This document shows, piece after piece, positions 26,478-36,598 of a stretch of 64,000 bases of DNA. The stretch's first letter is position 1. Each line of letters opens with the position of its first letter. The notes under the pieces are model-generated. The model saw only the letters and a program-made list of their open reading frames with translations, made no database searches and was not told the DNA's origin. Source of the DNA: Dyadobacter crusticola DSM 16708 (lineage in GTDB: Bacteria; Bacteroidota; Bacteroidia; Cytophagales; Spirosomataceae); contig NZ_JNJB01000012.1 in NCBI RefSeq assembly GCF_000701505.1, positions 124,001 to 188,000 of the forward strand, in the 5' to 3' direction. Both the position numbers and the translations under genes were made by a program.

Positions 26478-28295
26478 CTAAGAAATCGCCGCTTTGGTTA
26501 GCGGCAGCCAAACCGTAAATACGCTGCCTTCGCCAGGTTTGCTCTGTACTTTTACAGTACCCTCATGCGCCTCCACCATTTTCTTGACATAACTTAATCC
26601 CAGCCCAAAACCTTTTACATCGTGCACATTCCCCGTAGGCACGCGGTAGAATGTGTCGAAAATGCGCTGCTGCTGCTCACGCGTCATTCCGATACCTTTG
26701 TCTGCGATGGAAATGGCTATTCCCTCGTTTTCGTTCCAGGTCCTTATCGCAATGTGCAGTTTATCAGGCGAGTACTTGATTGCATTATCGATCAGGTTGT
26801 TCAGGATATTGGAAATATGTACCTCGTCCGCGGCTACAATCTCGTCGGTTGCTTCAAAATCAAGATCCACTTCCCCGTCCTGCTGCTCTATCTGTACGCT
26901 TTGCCCGTTCAATGCTTTTCCAATCAGATCGTGCATATTGGCTTCACTGATTTTAAGCTTAACATGACCTTTATCGAGCAACGCCATTTGCAGTACTTTC
27001 TCCACGTGCGTTCCGAGCCGCTTGTTCTCTTCCCGGATTATGCCCAGGTACCTGTCGAGCCGCGGATTGTTGCTCTGGGGAAGCTTGGCCGAGTTCTCAT
27101 GCGCCATTTCCGCTGCCAACGCGATAGTGGAAATGGGCGTTTTAAACTCGTGGGTCATGTTATTGATGAAATCGTTTTTAACATCTGAAAGCTTTTTCTG
27201 ACGAAGGATTGTGGTGACTGCCATGTAAAAGCAAGCCAGTATCACCAGGATCAGAATACCGGATCCGCCAAACATCACACCCATATTGCTCAAAATGTAA
27301 CGCTGCTGATCGGGGAAAAAAACATATAAGGCGCTCTGTGCATTCAAAGTTTCACTGGGAAAAAGAGAAGCTTTGTAGGATTTCTGTTCCCATTCACCCG
27401 GCCGCAGGCTGGCGGTCGAAAAGATCAGGCTGTCGCCCGCCTGTCCGCGCACGGCGAATTCATAAGGCAGGGTAATCCCATTCTGCACCAATTGCTTTTT
27501 AAGCAAAGTATCCAGTAAAAAGCGGTTGACGCGTTGTTCAATTGGTCTTTTGGTATAAATAAAATCCTTCATTACCTCTTTCAGCAGCTCAGCGCGGTCG
27601 GGCTCGCCTACATTCATGGTAATTCCGGATTTCCTGCCCGCTTTACTATTTGGCAGCGCTACCTTCCGGTTTGCGGCCCCGCCCGATACCGAGTCGCGGT
27701 TAGCATGTGAACGTGCGCCATTCTTCGTAGCCTCGGTATCATAAACACCCCTGAATGCATTGCCAAGTCTCTTTTCATCATCCAGCCGGCGGCGCATAAA
27801 CTCATCTATACCCGCCATACCATATTGCTGGGCCTGGAAAAACTCCTCCATAATGCGCTGCTGATGATCTACCATGATGCGGAAGTTGGGGCTTAACACA
27901 TCGGTAGGTACCGCCTCGGTGATAATCTGGTAATGGATTTCCTCTCCGTTCGGGCCAATCGCGATTTCGAGCTTGGGCTGTACAGCCCTGGTTTGTTCCG
28001 GCCGCGGCTGGCTGTTTGGCGGAGTAACCCGTTTCATGGGCATATTCCTGAGCTGGGCAATGCGGTCGAGCTTGCTTTTCTGCTGCTCTGCTTCAATCCT
28101 CCTTTGCAGGAGATACATCATTTCCTGCTTTTCAAGCCGGTGTACCACTTCCTGCACCGATTCGGACACTTTCTGGTTAAACTGGTCATTACGGATCGCG
28201 ATAGCTTCCCGGATCCAGTACCACTGAAACCCGATCAGGCCGATCAATGCAATGCACATCAAACCAACTATAATCTGAATTTTCCGCTTTGTCAT
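26478..28295 (-). CDS. Membrane sensor histidine kinase
   Basis: A 605-residue sensor kinase with an N-terminal TM (IIVGLMCIALIGLIGFQWYW), a large extracytoplasmic domain of about 300 residues, a second TM near 350 (GILILVILACFYMAVTTIL), then a HisKA phospho-acceptor in NNMTHEFKTPISTIALA and a HATPase domain with NLIDNAIKYSP, ADKGIGM and GFGLGLSYVKKMV. No HAMP domain is obvious. The sensor region is rich in Arg and Gln and matches no domain I know. No response regulator is adjacent, so it is orphan here. The exported protein at 28458 is transcribed divergently from it. Confidence 0.9.
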   Translation of the reverse strand: MTKRKIQIIVGLMCIALIGLIGFQWYWIREAIAIRNDQFNQKVSESVQEVVHRLEKQEMMYLLQRRIEAEQQKSKLDRIAQLRNMPMKRVTPPNSQPRPEQTRAVQPKLEIAIGPNGEEIHYQIITEAVPTDVLSPNFRIMVDHQQRIMEEFFQAQQYGMAGIDEFMRRRLDDEKRLGNAFRGVYDTEATKNGARSHANRDSVSGGAANRKVALPNSKAGRKSGITMNVGEPDRAELLKEVMKDFIYTKRPIEQRVNRFLLDTLLKKQLVQNGITLPYEFAVRGQAGDSLIFSTASLRPGEWEQKSYKASLFPSETLNAQSALYVFFPDQQRYILSNMGVMFGGSGILILVILACFYMAVTTILRQKKLSDVKNDFINNMTHEFKTPISTIALAAEMAHENSAKLPQSNNPRLDRYLGIIREENKRLGTHVEKVLQMALLDKGHVKLKISEANMHDLIGKALNGQSVQIEQQDGEVDLDFEATDEIVAADEVHISNILNNLIDNAIKYSPDKLHIAIRTWNENEGIAISIADKGIGMTREQQQRIFDTFYRVPTGNVHDVKGFGLGLSYVKKMVEAHEGTVKVQSKPGEGSVFTVWLPLTKAAIS

Positions 28296-28457
28296 AAAAT
28301 TTCATTTCGCCGGTGCAACACCTTCCTCCACTTCACCGACATTCTTGCTGTAACAAATTTAAGGTATCAGGTTCTGCCGCATTTGCTTTTAACATTATTT
28401 AACAACTGTGAAATCCTGGACTTTATACGAGCACAATCCATTCATACACATAACCAA

Positions 28458-29267
28458 ATGCAACCTATGAAAGCTGTATTTATCCAAAAGCTCACCTTTT
28501 CAATGCTATTGATTTCCGCTGTGATCGGGAATGCATTATTTGCCCAGTCCAAAGAAGAACGGACACCCGAAGAAAAAGGCAAAAAGTCGAGGATTCACAT
28601 TCAGGTTACCGAAGATGATAATGGTGAATTGAAGAGAATTGAAAAAGACTATGAAGTAGGCGCAATGACGCGGGAGGAAAAGGATCGGTTTGTTGAAAAG
28701 GTACTCGACTCCCTGAATGTAGACAAAAAGAAAAAGCAGACGATCTCAATCACAATGGACGACGGAGCCGACAATACAATCACCAAAAAACGCAGGAAAA
28801 CAATCATCGACCACCGCGACGATCGGGAGCCGCTTGCTTTTCACTGGAACAACGACTTTTCTTACGACTTTGATTCAGAAAAATTCCGCAACAACTTCCG
28901 CACTTTCGAAAGAGCAATTACTCCGAAAGCGAAGGTGTTCATGCGGGATATGGAGGATTTTGGAAAAAGCATGGGTGGTATATGGGAGAAGGAATCTGTA
29001 AAACCGGCTAGCGTGCGTGCATTGCAGGTTTATGCCAATAATCCCGACAACGGAATACTCAACTTACGCTTCGATGTGCCTGTAAAAGGCGACGTGAAAG
29101 TAGTGGTAACAGACACCAAAGGCAAAGAAGTTGGCAGCAAGGAGATCAAAGATTTTGAAGGCGAATTTGTAGGTCAGGTTGAACTTAAAAAGAATACAAA
29201 AGGCACCTTGTTTGTCACAGTTGTACAAAATGAAGACGGTGCCGTAAAGCGCATTGTAATTCCCTGA
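28458..29267 (+). CDS. Exported protein with T9SS-sorting-domain-like C-terminus
   Basis: A 269-residue protein. Start MQPMKAVFIQ gives a signal peptide ending NALFAQ; a second Met at 28467 is also possible, and the open frame upstream (to 27933) overlaps the kinase gene and is spurious. The middle is highly charged (KEERTPEEKGKKSR, DKKKKQTISITMDDG, ITKKRRKTIIDHRDDRE). The last 80 residues resemble a type IX secretion sorting domain: LQVYANNPDNGILNLRF, a strand with DTKGKEVGS, a strand pair around FEGEFVGQVEL, GTLFVTVV, ending KRIVIP. Function unknown. It is divergent from the sensor kinase. Confidence 0.65.
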   Translation: MQPMKAVFIQKLTFSMLLISAVIGNALFAQSKEERTPEEKGKKSRIHIQVTEDDNGELKRIEKDYEVGAMTREEKDRFVEKVLDSLNVDKKKKQTISITMDDGADNTITKKRRKTIIDHRDDREPLAFHWNNDFSYDFDSEKFRNNFRTFERAITPKAKVFMRDMEDFGKSMGGIWEKESVKPASVRALQVYANNPDNGILNLRFDVPVKGDVKVVVTDTKGKEVGSKEIKDFEGEFVGQVELKKNTKGTLFVTVVQNEDGAVKRIVIP

Positions 29268-29286
29268 TCAGGTAATCGACCCCTGT

Positions 29287-29320
29287 AATCCCCTCAAAAC
29301 AACCATTGAGGGGATTTTTT
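29287..29320 (+). terminator. Terminator after the 28458 gene
   Basis: Perfect 11-bp stem AATCCCCTCAA (29287-29297) with TTGAGGGGATT (29306-29316), 8-nt loop, then TTTT. It begins 20 bp past the stop. Confidence 0.85.
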
Positions 29321-29367
29321 ATTTGTAAAAATTATTAGACAATTAGGCTGACATTTAGTAAGAATTG

Positions 29368-29375
29368 TAAATTTG
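29368..29375 (+). promoter_or_regulatory. -7 box before adk
   Basis: TAAATTTG, an exact consensus match, 41 nt before the adk start codon and downstream of the preceding terminator. Confidence 0.42.
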
Positions 29376-29416
29376 CCTAAAATCCCACAGACTGCGACAT
29401 CAATTTCCAGAGCAAC

Positions 29417-29992
29417 ATGCTGAATCTTATACTGTTTGGCCCTCCCGGCGCGGGTAAAGGTACCCAGAGTGAAAAAATCATTGCCAAGTACAATCTGATC
29501 CACCTTTCAACCGGCGATTTGCTCCGTTCCGAAATACAGGCGGGATCTGAGCTGGGGCTGAGGGCCAAAACGTTAATGGACCAGGGCATTCTGGTTCCGG
29601 ATGAAGTAGTGATCGGAATGATCGATAATAAGCTCAAAGAACATAAAGATGCTGCCGGTTTTATTTTCGACGGTTTCCCGAGGACTGTAAAGCAGGCAGA
29701 AGCGCTGGATCAGCTGCTGGCAACTTACAATGAGAGCATTTCGGTAATGGTAGCATTGTCGGTAAGTGACGACGAGCTGCTTGCGCGCTTGCTAAACCGT
29801 GGTAAAACCTCCGGCCGCCCAGATGATCAGAATGTGGAGCTGATCAGCAAGCGCATTCAGGAATACAATAATAAAACAAGACCTGTGGCCGATTACTATG
29901 AGGAACAGGGTAAGTTTGTAGCCATAGACGGAATCGGTGAGATCGAACACATTTTCAGTGAGATAACTGCCAGCATTTCAAGTCTGCAGTAA
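29417..29992 (+). CDS. adk: Adenylate kinase
   Basis: A 191-residue cytosolic kinase interconverting ATP + AMP and 2 ADP. It has the P-loop GPPGAGKGTQ near the N-terminus, the AMP-binding HLSTGDLLRSE and FDGFPRTVKQA segments, and a late NKTRPVADYY. The LID region is short (NRGKTSGRPDD) with no zinc-binding cysteines, matching the short-form enzyme. The obg gene follows after 28 bp, so they are likely co-transcribed. Confidence 0.95.
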   Translation: MLNLILFGPPGAGKGTQSEKIIAKYNLIHLSTGDLLRSEIQAGSELGLRAKTLMDQGILVPDEVVIGMIDNKLKEHKDAAGFIFDGFPRTVKQAEALDQLLATYNESISVMVALSVSDDELLARLLNRGKTSGRPDDQNVELISKRIQEYNNKTRPVADYYEEQGKFVAIDGIGEIEHIFSEITASISSLQ

Positions 29993-30020
29993 CCGGTTCT
30001 GACATTACACTATACTACAC

Positions 30021-31028
30021 ATGGCTTCATCCAACTTCATTGACTACGTAAAAATAAATGCCCGATCGGGCGCAGGCGGTGCTGGTTCTCTTCATTTCCG
30101 TCGTGAAAAACACGTTGAAAAAGGTGGTCCCGACGGCGGCGATGGCGGTCGCGGCGGCCACGTGATCCTGAAAGGCAATGCGCAGCTCTGGACATTGCTT
30201 CACCTTAAGTATACCAAACACGTCAAAGCCTTTGACGGAAAAGGCGGCGAAGGAGGAAGAAGGACAGGCGCAATCGGTAAAGACATTATTTTGGAGGTCC
30301 CGCTTGGGACGATAGCCAAAAACGGCGAAACGGGCGAAGAACTTTTTGAAATCACCGAAGATGGACAGGAAGTAATCCTGCTCAGAGGCGGCCGCGGCGG
30401 AATGGGAAATGACCATTTCAAATCCGCTACCAACCAGACTCCCCAACATGCACAGCCCGGCGAACCCGGCCTGGAAGCATGGATTATCCTCGAACTTAAA
30501 GTACTCGCCGACGTAGGTCTGGTAGGTTTTCCGAATGCAGGAAAATCGACACTGCTTTCCGTAGTATCTGCCGCACGGCCTGAAATTGCTGATTATCCTT
30601 TTACTACGCTGGTCCCTAACCTTGGTGTAGTGTCGTACCGCGATTATAAATCTTTCGTTATGGCCGACATTCCGGGTATCATCGAAGGTGCTTCGCAGGG
30701 TAAAGGTCTCGGGCTAAGATTTCTCCGCCACATTGAAAGGAACTCCATTCTGCTATTTATGGTACCCGCTGACAGCGAGGACATTGCCGCTGAGTATCAG
30801 ACGTTGCTACAAGAGTTGAAGATTTATAATCCCTCTCTCCTAGATAAAAATCGCATCCTCGCCGTTTCTAAGACTGACGTTTTAACTGACGAAGAGAAAG
30901 TTGAGTTAAAAGGCCAGCTCCCTCACAACATCCCTACCATTTTAATTTCAGCAATAACTCAAGAAGGAATTGAACAATTAAAAGATAAAGTATGGGAGCT
31001 TATCAATTCGCCGTTTCCCGTAAAATAA
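30021..31028 (+). CDS. obgE: GTPase Obg/CgtA
   Basis: A 335-residue essential GTPase involved in 50S ribosome maturation and growth control. An N-terminal glycine-rich Obg fold (residues 1-160; [23 protein letters not shown]) precedes the G domain with G1 [13 protein letters not shown]2 in [12 protein letters not shown]3 [11 protein letters not shown] and G4 SKTD. The variable C-terminal tail of some homologs is absent, as is usual in Bacteroidota. It lies 28 bp after adk. Confidence 0.95.
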   Translation: MASSNFIDYVKINARSGAGGAGSLHFRREKHVEKGGPDGGDGGRGGHVILKGNAQLWTLLHLKYTKHVKAFDGKGGEGGRRTGAIGKDIILEVPLGTIAKNGETGEELFEITEDGQEVILLRGGRGGMGNDHFKSATNQTPQHAQPGEPGLEAWIILELKVLADVGLVGFPNAGKSTLLSVVSAARPEIADYPFTTLVPNLGVVSYRDYKSFVMADIPGIIEGASQGKGLGLRFLRHIERNSILLFMVPADSEDIAAEYQTLLQELKIYNPSLLDKNRILAVSKTDVLTDEEKVELKGQLPHNIPTILISAITQEGIEQLKDKVWELINSPFPVK

Positions 31029-31103
31029 TAATTTCTTGAAACAAGCAACCAACTGACGCATATTGTGTGTCCGGTAAGTTACGTAAAAGAATATACAGCC
31101 ACT

Positions 31104-34100
31104 ATGAAACACTATCTACCATACTTATTTTGGGTAGGAATCAGTTTTTTATCATTCAATACTTTTGGACAAATTAGTATCGATTATCCGTCGGACCGCA
31201 TGGTCTTTCAACGTGATAAAAACCTTTCAGCGACTATTTACATCTCGGGAAGTTATACCAAAGTTGTTGATAGAATAGAAGCAAAGCTCACCCCGCGAAA
31301 CGACGGACCAGGCTCCAGAGATGATTGGAAAACCATTAAGCCTGATCCTAAAGGCGGTTTCTACTCAGGCAGTTTGGACGCGAGTGGAGGCTGGTACATC
31401 CTGGAAGTAAGAGCCTGGAAAGGCGATCAGATTGTTGGCTCGTCCCAGATCGACCACGTTGGTGTCGGAGAAGTTTTCCTGGTCGCAGGACAATCCAACG
31501 CACAGGGATACCAGAACATGGGCGCTCCCGGCGCTCAGGACGACAGGGTTAACTCTATCCGATACAACAACACACTGCCTCCCCGCCTATATGAAAATCT
31601 ACCATACCCGAGTTTCGAGCACCTTAACTCAGATTCGGAGATTGCGCCTCGCGGCTACTCGGCCTGGTGCTGGGGCAAGCTCGGCGATAATCTTGCGGCG
31701 CGCCTCAATGTACCTATCCTTTTCTATAATGCAGGTTGGTATGGTACTGCTGTGAAAACATGGCGTGAAAGCATTAACGGAACCGGTTACTCAGTTTACA
31801 CAGGTGTTCCCATTGATCCCAGTGGCATGCCTTACGGGAATATGCGCGCGGTTATACAAAGATATGCGCCGATCACCGGGTTAAGGGGGATTTTGTGGTT
31901 ACAGGGAGAAGCTGATAATGACGTGAACACCTCTACCGACAGCTATGCGAACGATCTTAAAACTGTAATCGAAAGCATCAGAAATGAATCGGGGCACAAT
32001 ATCTCGTGGGTGGTTTCACTTACATCCTACAACAATAGGAATGGATCAGACCAGCAGGTAATTGAAGGTCAGCGCAGGGTGATCAACAATGTAGGGAATG
32101 TATTTGAAGGTCCTTCCACCGATCAGATCCAGACTCCGCGCATTGATCCTGATGGTGTTCACTTTATGAACGAAGGTTTAACACAGCTTGCTGACGCATG
32201 GACACAGCAGTTGAATGATAATTTTTTCGCCAATTCAGAACCATATAAGAGCGAGAGCCCGCTGCGTATCAACAGTTCCTGTGCGGGAAATGGGAATCTT
32301 ACACTTACCGTCGAAAATGGGAACGTCAATTCTTTCAGCTGGAACAATGGCCAGAGCTCAAACAGCATTCAGGTTGGAAACGGCAGTTATCGTGCTTATG
32401 CAAGGGACGGCCGCGGCAACTTCATCTACTCACCTGAAATCCGTGTTTATGAAAGCATTCAGCCGAACCAGCCAACGATTTCAATCGAAGGGAGCAATCC
32501 CGTTTGTCTGGGCAACACGGCAGTATTAATCTCCAGTACCTCAGAAAATATAAGATGGAGCAATGGATTCACAGGTGACCGCCTGAATGTGACCACCGGC
32601 GGTGACTATTTCGTGACTACCACGAATGTATACGGATGCGAGGCGTCGTCCGAGAAGATTAACATGAGAGTCCTGAACTCGCCACTTCCTGCAAAACCAA
32701 AAATCGCTGCTTCCGGTGTACTTACGTTCTGTGACGGCGGTGAAGTAAGATTAACTTCCGATTCGAAGGAAAAGAATGTCTGGTCTAATGGAGGCCAGGA
32801 ATCAAGTATTGTTGTAAAATCCTCCGGCGCTTATACAGTTCGCGCACTCGACGAGGTTGGCTGCTACTCTCCTGCTTCCGATGCAGTTGACGTAAAGGTA
32901 AATCCATTGCCGGAGAAGCCGGTGATATCGGCCAGCGGCAATACAGAGTTTTGTGCAGGTGGAAACGTCGCCTTGACTTCCAACTATGAAACCGGGAACA
33001 TCTGGAGTACCGAAGCAACTACAAGGTCGATTTCTATTACAACAACCGGAAACTTCACACTCAAACAGCGTGACGCCAATGGTTGCGAATCTACTTCTGA
33101 CGCTGTTGCTGTGAAAGTAAACCCGCTGCCTGCTACCCCACAGATCACTGCACTGCGGCCAACCACTTTCTGCGAGCGCGATTTTACTACACTGAGAAGC
33201 AGCGAAGCATTTTCATACCTGTGGAGCAATGGCGAAACTGGCCGCGATGTCGAAATCCGGGAGTCCGGTAACTTTACCATCGCTGCCAAAGATGAAAAAG
33301 GGTGCGTGTCGCCAGCATCAGCAGCTGTCCAGGTTATAAAAAATCCGCTACCTCAAACGCCCGTGATTAAAGCCGACGGCCCGACTACCTTCTGTGCCGA
33401 TCTGAGTGTAAACCTGCAATCGACACAAGCGGCAGGATTTCTATGGAGCAATGGCGCCGCAACACAGACTTTGAAAGTAACCCAGGCTGGCGAATATTCT
33501 GTTCAGACGATCAATGAATTTCAATGCTACTCTGATCCAAGTAACAGAATTACCACAACGACACTTGCATTACCCCCTTCCCCAATTGTACAAGCACTTA
33601 GTGCAACTACTTTCTGCGATGGTGATACGATTACTTTACAGGCGAGGAATGGCAGCTTATTTTTCTGGAACAACGAGGAGGAAGGGCAAAATATATCGGT
33701 ATTTAAATCGGGGAGCTATGCTGCACGGGTTAAAGATGAACAAGGCTGCTTTTCACCGTACTCAGCGGCTGTCGCTATTGACGTGAAACCTTCCCCCAGT
33801 GCACCTGAGATCAGGCAGCTCGGACCATTTACGTTGTTTGCAGAAAACAACCTGAATACCGGTGACCACGTTTGGAAGCTAAATGAAACTATATTGCCAG
33901 AAAATAGCGCGACTTTGAAAGCAATCAGGTCAGGGACCTATGTGGTTAACAATACGATCGTTTACAGCCCGACGCTCACCTGTTTTTCTGATTTCTCAGC
34001 ACCTTTTACCTTTTACGCTGACAATGACAATCCGGGTTTTATAGCATTTCCAAATCCGAATTCAACCGGCAGACTTACTGTTGAAACAATCACGGATGTG

Positions 34101-34277
34101 GTCAATGCAGAAGTGCAAATCATTGACAGCAGGGGTGTAATCCACAAAAAATTCAAGGTGGCGAAATTTGATCGCCAGCACTTCTTCAATTTATCAGGAC
34201 TTTCCAGTGGTATTTACATCGTCCGTATCGTTTCTACAAGTTTTAATGCAACTCAGAAACTTATAATAGTGCAGTAA
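31104..34277 (+). CDS. Secreted SGNH/sialate O-acetylesterase-like protein with Ig-like repeats and T9SS domain
   Basis: A 1057-residue protein starting MKHYLPYLFWVGISFLSFNTFGQ (signal peptide); the frame upstream to 31065 is not used. An N-terminal beta domain leads to an SGNH (DUF303/SASA) catalytic domain with FLVAGQSNAQGY (Ser), ILWLQGEADN and DPDGVHFMNEG (Asp, His), at about residues 125-385. Seven units of about 80 residues follow (about 395-930), most with a first FC and a late GC cysteine and WSNG-type cores. The last 80 residues are a type IX secretion sorting domain (IAFPNPNSTGRLTVET to KLIIVQ). Likely a surface carbohydrate esterase; the sugar is unknown. A shorter paralog follows at 34439. 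Confidence 0.8.
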   Translation: MKHYLPYLFWVGISFLSFNTFGQISIDYPSDRMVFQRDKNLSATIYISGSYTKVVDRIEAKLTPRNDGPGSRDDWKTIKPDPKGGFYSGSLDASGGWYILEVRAWKGDQIVGSSQIDHVGVGEVFLVAGQSNAQGYQNMGAPGAQDDRVNSIRYNNTLPPRLYENLPYPSFEHLNSDSEIAPRGYSAWCWGKLGDNLAARLNVPILFYNAGWYGTAVKTWRESINGTGYSVYTGVPIDPSGMPYGNMRAVIQRYAPITGLRGILWLQGEADNDVNTSTDSYANDLKTVIESIRNESGHNISWVVSLTSYNNRNGSDQQVIEGQRRVINNVGNVFEGPSTDQIQTPRIDPDGVHFMNEGLTQLADAWTQQLNDNFFANSEPYKSESPLRINSSCAGNGNLTLTVENGNVNSFSWNNGQSSNSIQVGNGSYRAYARDGRGNFIYSPEIRVYESIQPNQPTISIEGSNPVCLGNTAVLISSTSENIRWSNGFTGDRLNVTTGGDYFVTTTNVYGCEASSEKINMRVLNSPLPAKPKIAASGVLTFCDGGEVRLTSDSKEKNVWSNGGQESSIVVKSSGAYTVRALDEVGCYSPASDAVDVKVNPLPEKPVISASGNTEFCAGGNVALTSNYETGNIWSTEATTRSISITTTGNFTLKQRDANGCESTSDAVAVKVNPLPATPQITALRPTTFCERDFTTLRSSEAFSYLWSNGETGRDVEIRESGNFTIAAKDEKGCVSPASAAVQVIKNPLPQTPVIKADGPTTFCADLSVNLQSTQAAGFLWSNGAATQTLKVTQAGEYSVQTINEFQCYSDPSNRITTTTLALPPSPIVQALSATTFCDGDTITLQARNGSLFFWNNEEEGQNISVFKSGSYAARVKDEQGCFSPYSAAVAIDVKPSPSAPEIRQLGPFTLFAENNLNTGDHVWKLNETILPENSATLKAIRSGTYVVNNTIVYSPTLTCFSDFSAPFTFYADNDNPGFIAFPNPNSTGRLTVETITDVVNAEVQIIDSRGVIHKKFKVAKFDRQHFFNLSGLSSGIYIVRIVSTSFNATQKLIIVQ

Positions 34278-34343
34278 ATCGGGTTTAGAAAAAACGGCCA
34301 ATCAAAAAAAGCAAGTGGTTATATTTTAGCCAAAATAATCATT

Positions 34344-34351
34344 TACATTTG
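34344..34351 (+). promoter_or_regulatory. -7 box before the second SGNH gene
   Basis: TACATTTG, an exact consensus match, about 88 nt before the start codon in the spacer between the two paralogs. It suggests the second gene has its own promoter. Confidence 0.4.
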
Positions 34352-34438
34352 TGTCCGTTTTGCGATTTAATACGTTAGAAAAATCCAATAAACTCAGATT
34401 GTTCGGAGATAGAAACTTTACCCGTATAAGAATTCCCA

Positions 34439-36574
34439 ATGCATTATAGAATTATCCTCCAGGTAGTAGCGAAGGCACTGCTGTTGATCTGTATCATTAC
34501 GTCTGCAGCATTCTCTCAGATCAGAATCACTTCTCCCTCACTTCAGTCAGTTTATCAAAGAGATGTAACTGGCCAGCGCGAAATTACGGTTACAGGTACA
34601 TTTACCGTTCCTATGGACAAAGTAGAGGTGCGAGCTGTGCCCGTTGTTCAGGGACAAGGAGTTGATGCACCCTGGCAGGATCTTGAAGTAGCACCAAAAG
34701 GCGGCGTCTTTTCAGGAAACCTGAAGCTTTTTCAAGGTTGGTATACTTTGGAAGTAAGAGGCGTCTCGGACGGTAAAATCGTTGCAAGGGATGTTCTTTC
34801 CCGCTTCGGTATCGGAGAGGTTTTCATTATTGCAGGCCAATCCAATGCACAAGGCTTGAAAGAGTATCCGGGTCCGGGAGCTAATGACGACCGCGTCATT
34901 TACGTATCTAATTACGAGAATGATGAATTGGGAATGTACAAGGATCTGCTGACTGATCCTGTTGCGCCAGTTTTCTCAAAAGTAACTACCGGTCTTAAAA
35001 CAATGTCACCGCGTGGACAAACGCCGTGGTGTTGGGGTATACTTGGTGATTTGCTCGTACAAAAGCTGAATATGCCGGTAATGTTCATCAACACAGCCTG
35101 GGAAGGTACAGCTGTGGAAAACTGGGCCCGCAGCTCTCAGGGATTGCCAACGGACAGCTACTATGGTTATCACTACGCTCCTCAAATGCCTTACGCCAAT
35201 CTCCGTATCGCTGCGCGTAACTATGGAAATCAATACGGAGTAAGAGCGATTCTCTGGATGCAGGGTGAAACAGACGGCGCTTTTGGAACTACAGCCTCAT
35301 TTTATCAGGCTAACATGCAGCAGATCATCAATCAGCTGAGCAGCGATACGAATAAGCGGATTACCTGGGTAATTGCCAGAACAAGCCGGGCTTCACTGGA
35401 CAGCAGAGTTCCATCAAAGGTTTACCCACAGATTATCGCCGCACAGAATGCAGTGCTGGCCACCGATTTTAATCCGACTTACCCCGGCCCAGAAACTGAT
35501 CCGCTCGTGCCTAACCGCCCGGATGGTATCCACTTCGTAGGCACAGAAGCATTGACTATTCTTGCAAATGCATGGAATGAAACCCTGGATGCAAACTTTT
35601 TCGCGACGGTAACACCAAGTGCACCCGCTCCGATCCCGACGGTAGAGGCAGCTTGCGTAACTGAAAACAACGCCGTAAGAATATCCCTGCCGACAGGTTA
35701 CCAGTCTTACGAATGGAGCACAGGCGAAAAGAGCAGCAGCATTACCGTTTCAGCCGCCGGCACCTACCGTGCTACTGTAAAGGATGGAGCTGGAAATTCG
35801 CTTCTTTCGTCGGTTGTAGTTCTGGACCACGAAGCCAAACCTTCCCGTCCGAGTATTTTACAACAAGGGCAACAGCAGGCTTGCGCAGATTCTTCTTTTC
35901 AGTTTTCGGTAGCGGAAGGCAGCGATATTTACAGCTGGTACAAGCAAGGTTCAACAACTCCGCTGGCAACCGGCCCGACCGCCAAAATTGCTGAAAGTGG
36001 TGAATACTTCGTGAGAGCTGAAAATATATTTGGTTGTGTCTCCGAAAATTCTGCAAACTCTTCGCTCATCATCAGGCCGCAGATCTCGAAACCAGTGATT
36101 GCAGCTTCCGGTCCATTCAGTATTACCGCCAGCATCAGCGAAACTGGCTTGAACGAGCAATTTGCATGGAGAAGACCTGAGACCGAGACCGATACAATTA
36201 CAGACATCGTTAAAATCCTGAAAACGGGTGTTTACTCTACCCGAGCACAAGTGGTTTTCACAATCAATGACAATAACAGCATTACCTGCTACTCAGATAC
36301 TGCATCTCAGGAGTTTAAGACAAATGAGCAAAATGATGTTGTCATTTACCCAAATCCAAGTGAGGGTAACTTCATCTACATTGAGTCCCGCGACAACATA
36401 GCAGAAGCGGTTGTAACTATTTTCGATCTTTATGGGCGCGTGATCAAAACGACCAGCCCAAGGTTGCTCGACAGCCGAATGCAGGTTAATCTCGGATATC
36501 TTCCAACCGGCAAATACATTCTTCGCGTGACCGGTCAAGGACAAAGTCTAACCAAGCAGATTGTAATCAGATAA
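34439..36574 (+). CDS. Secreted SGNH/sialate O-acetylesterase-like protein, shorter paralog
   Basis: A 711-residue paralog of the protein at 31104. A signal peptide (ending AAFSQ) is followed by the same N-terminal domain (SPSLQSVYQRD), the SGNH domain with FIIAGQSNAQGL, AILWMQGETDG and RPDGIHFVGTE, then only two or three degenerate Ig-like units with WSTGE and WYKQG cores. It ends with a T9SS sorting domain (VVIYPNPSEGNFIYIES to KQIVIR). The shared order of domains and adjacency point to tandem duplication followed by loss or gain of repeats. Substrate unknown; a cell-surface esterase is inferred. Confidence 0.8.
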   Translation: MHYRIILQVVAKALLLICIITSAAFSQIRITSPSLQSVYQRDVTGQREITVTGTFTVPMDKVEVRAVPVVQGQGVDAPWQDLEVAPKGGVFSGNLKLFQGWYTLEVRGVSDGKIVARDVLSRFGIGEVFIIAGQSNAQGLKEYPGPGANDDRVIYVSNYENDELGMYKDLLTDPVAPVFSKVTTGLKTMSPRGQTPWCWGILGDLLVQKLNMPVMFINTAWEGTAVENWARSSQGLPTDSYYGYHYAPQMPYANLRIAARNYGNQYGVRAILWMQGETDGAFGTTASFYQANMQQIINQLSSDTNKRITWVIARTSRASLDSRVPSKVYPQIIAAQNAVLATDFNPTYPGPETDPLVPNRPDGIHFVGTEALTILANAWNETLDANFFATVTPSAPAPIPTVEAACVTENNAVRISLPTGYQSYEWSTGEKSSSITVSAAGTYRATVKDGAGNSLLSSVVVLDHEAKPSRPSILQQGQQQACADSSFQFSVAEGSDIYSWYKQGSTTPLATGPTAKIAESGEYFVRAENIFGCVSENSANSSLIIRPQISKPVIAASGPFSITASISETGLNEQFAWRRPETETDTITDIVKILKTGVYSTRAQVVFTINDNNSITCYSDTASQEFKTNEQNDVVIYPNPSEGNFIYIESRDNIAEAVVTIFDLYGRVIKTTSPRLLDSRMQVNLGYLPTGKYILRVTGQGQSLTKQIVIR

Positions 36575-36598
36575 TCATTTTTCTTGCCGGTATCAACC

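Noticed and set aside
27933..28457. Long plus-strand frame upstream of the gene at 28458
   Set aside because: It lies inside the sensor kinase gene on the other strand and has no signal peptide until the Met at 28458.
30027..30449. 140-residue minus-strand frame in obg
   Set aside because: A shadow of the glycine-rich Obg fold, in a region fully explained by obg.
32689..33800. Possible tandem DNA repeats in the SGNH gene
   Set aside because: Similarity is at protein level only (about 80-residue Ig-like units); the DNA is diverged, so it is not a DNA repeat array or CRISPR.
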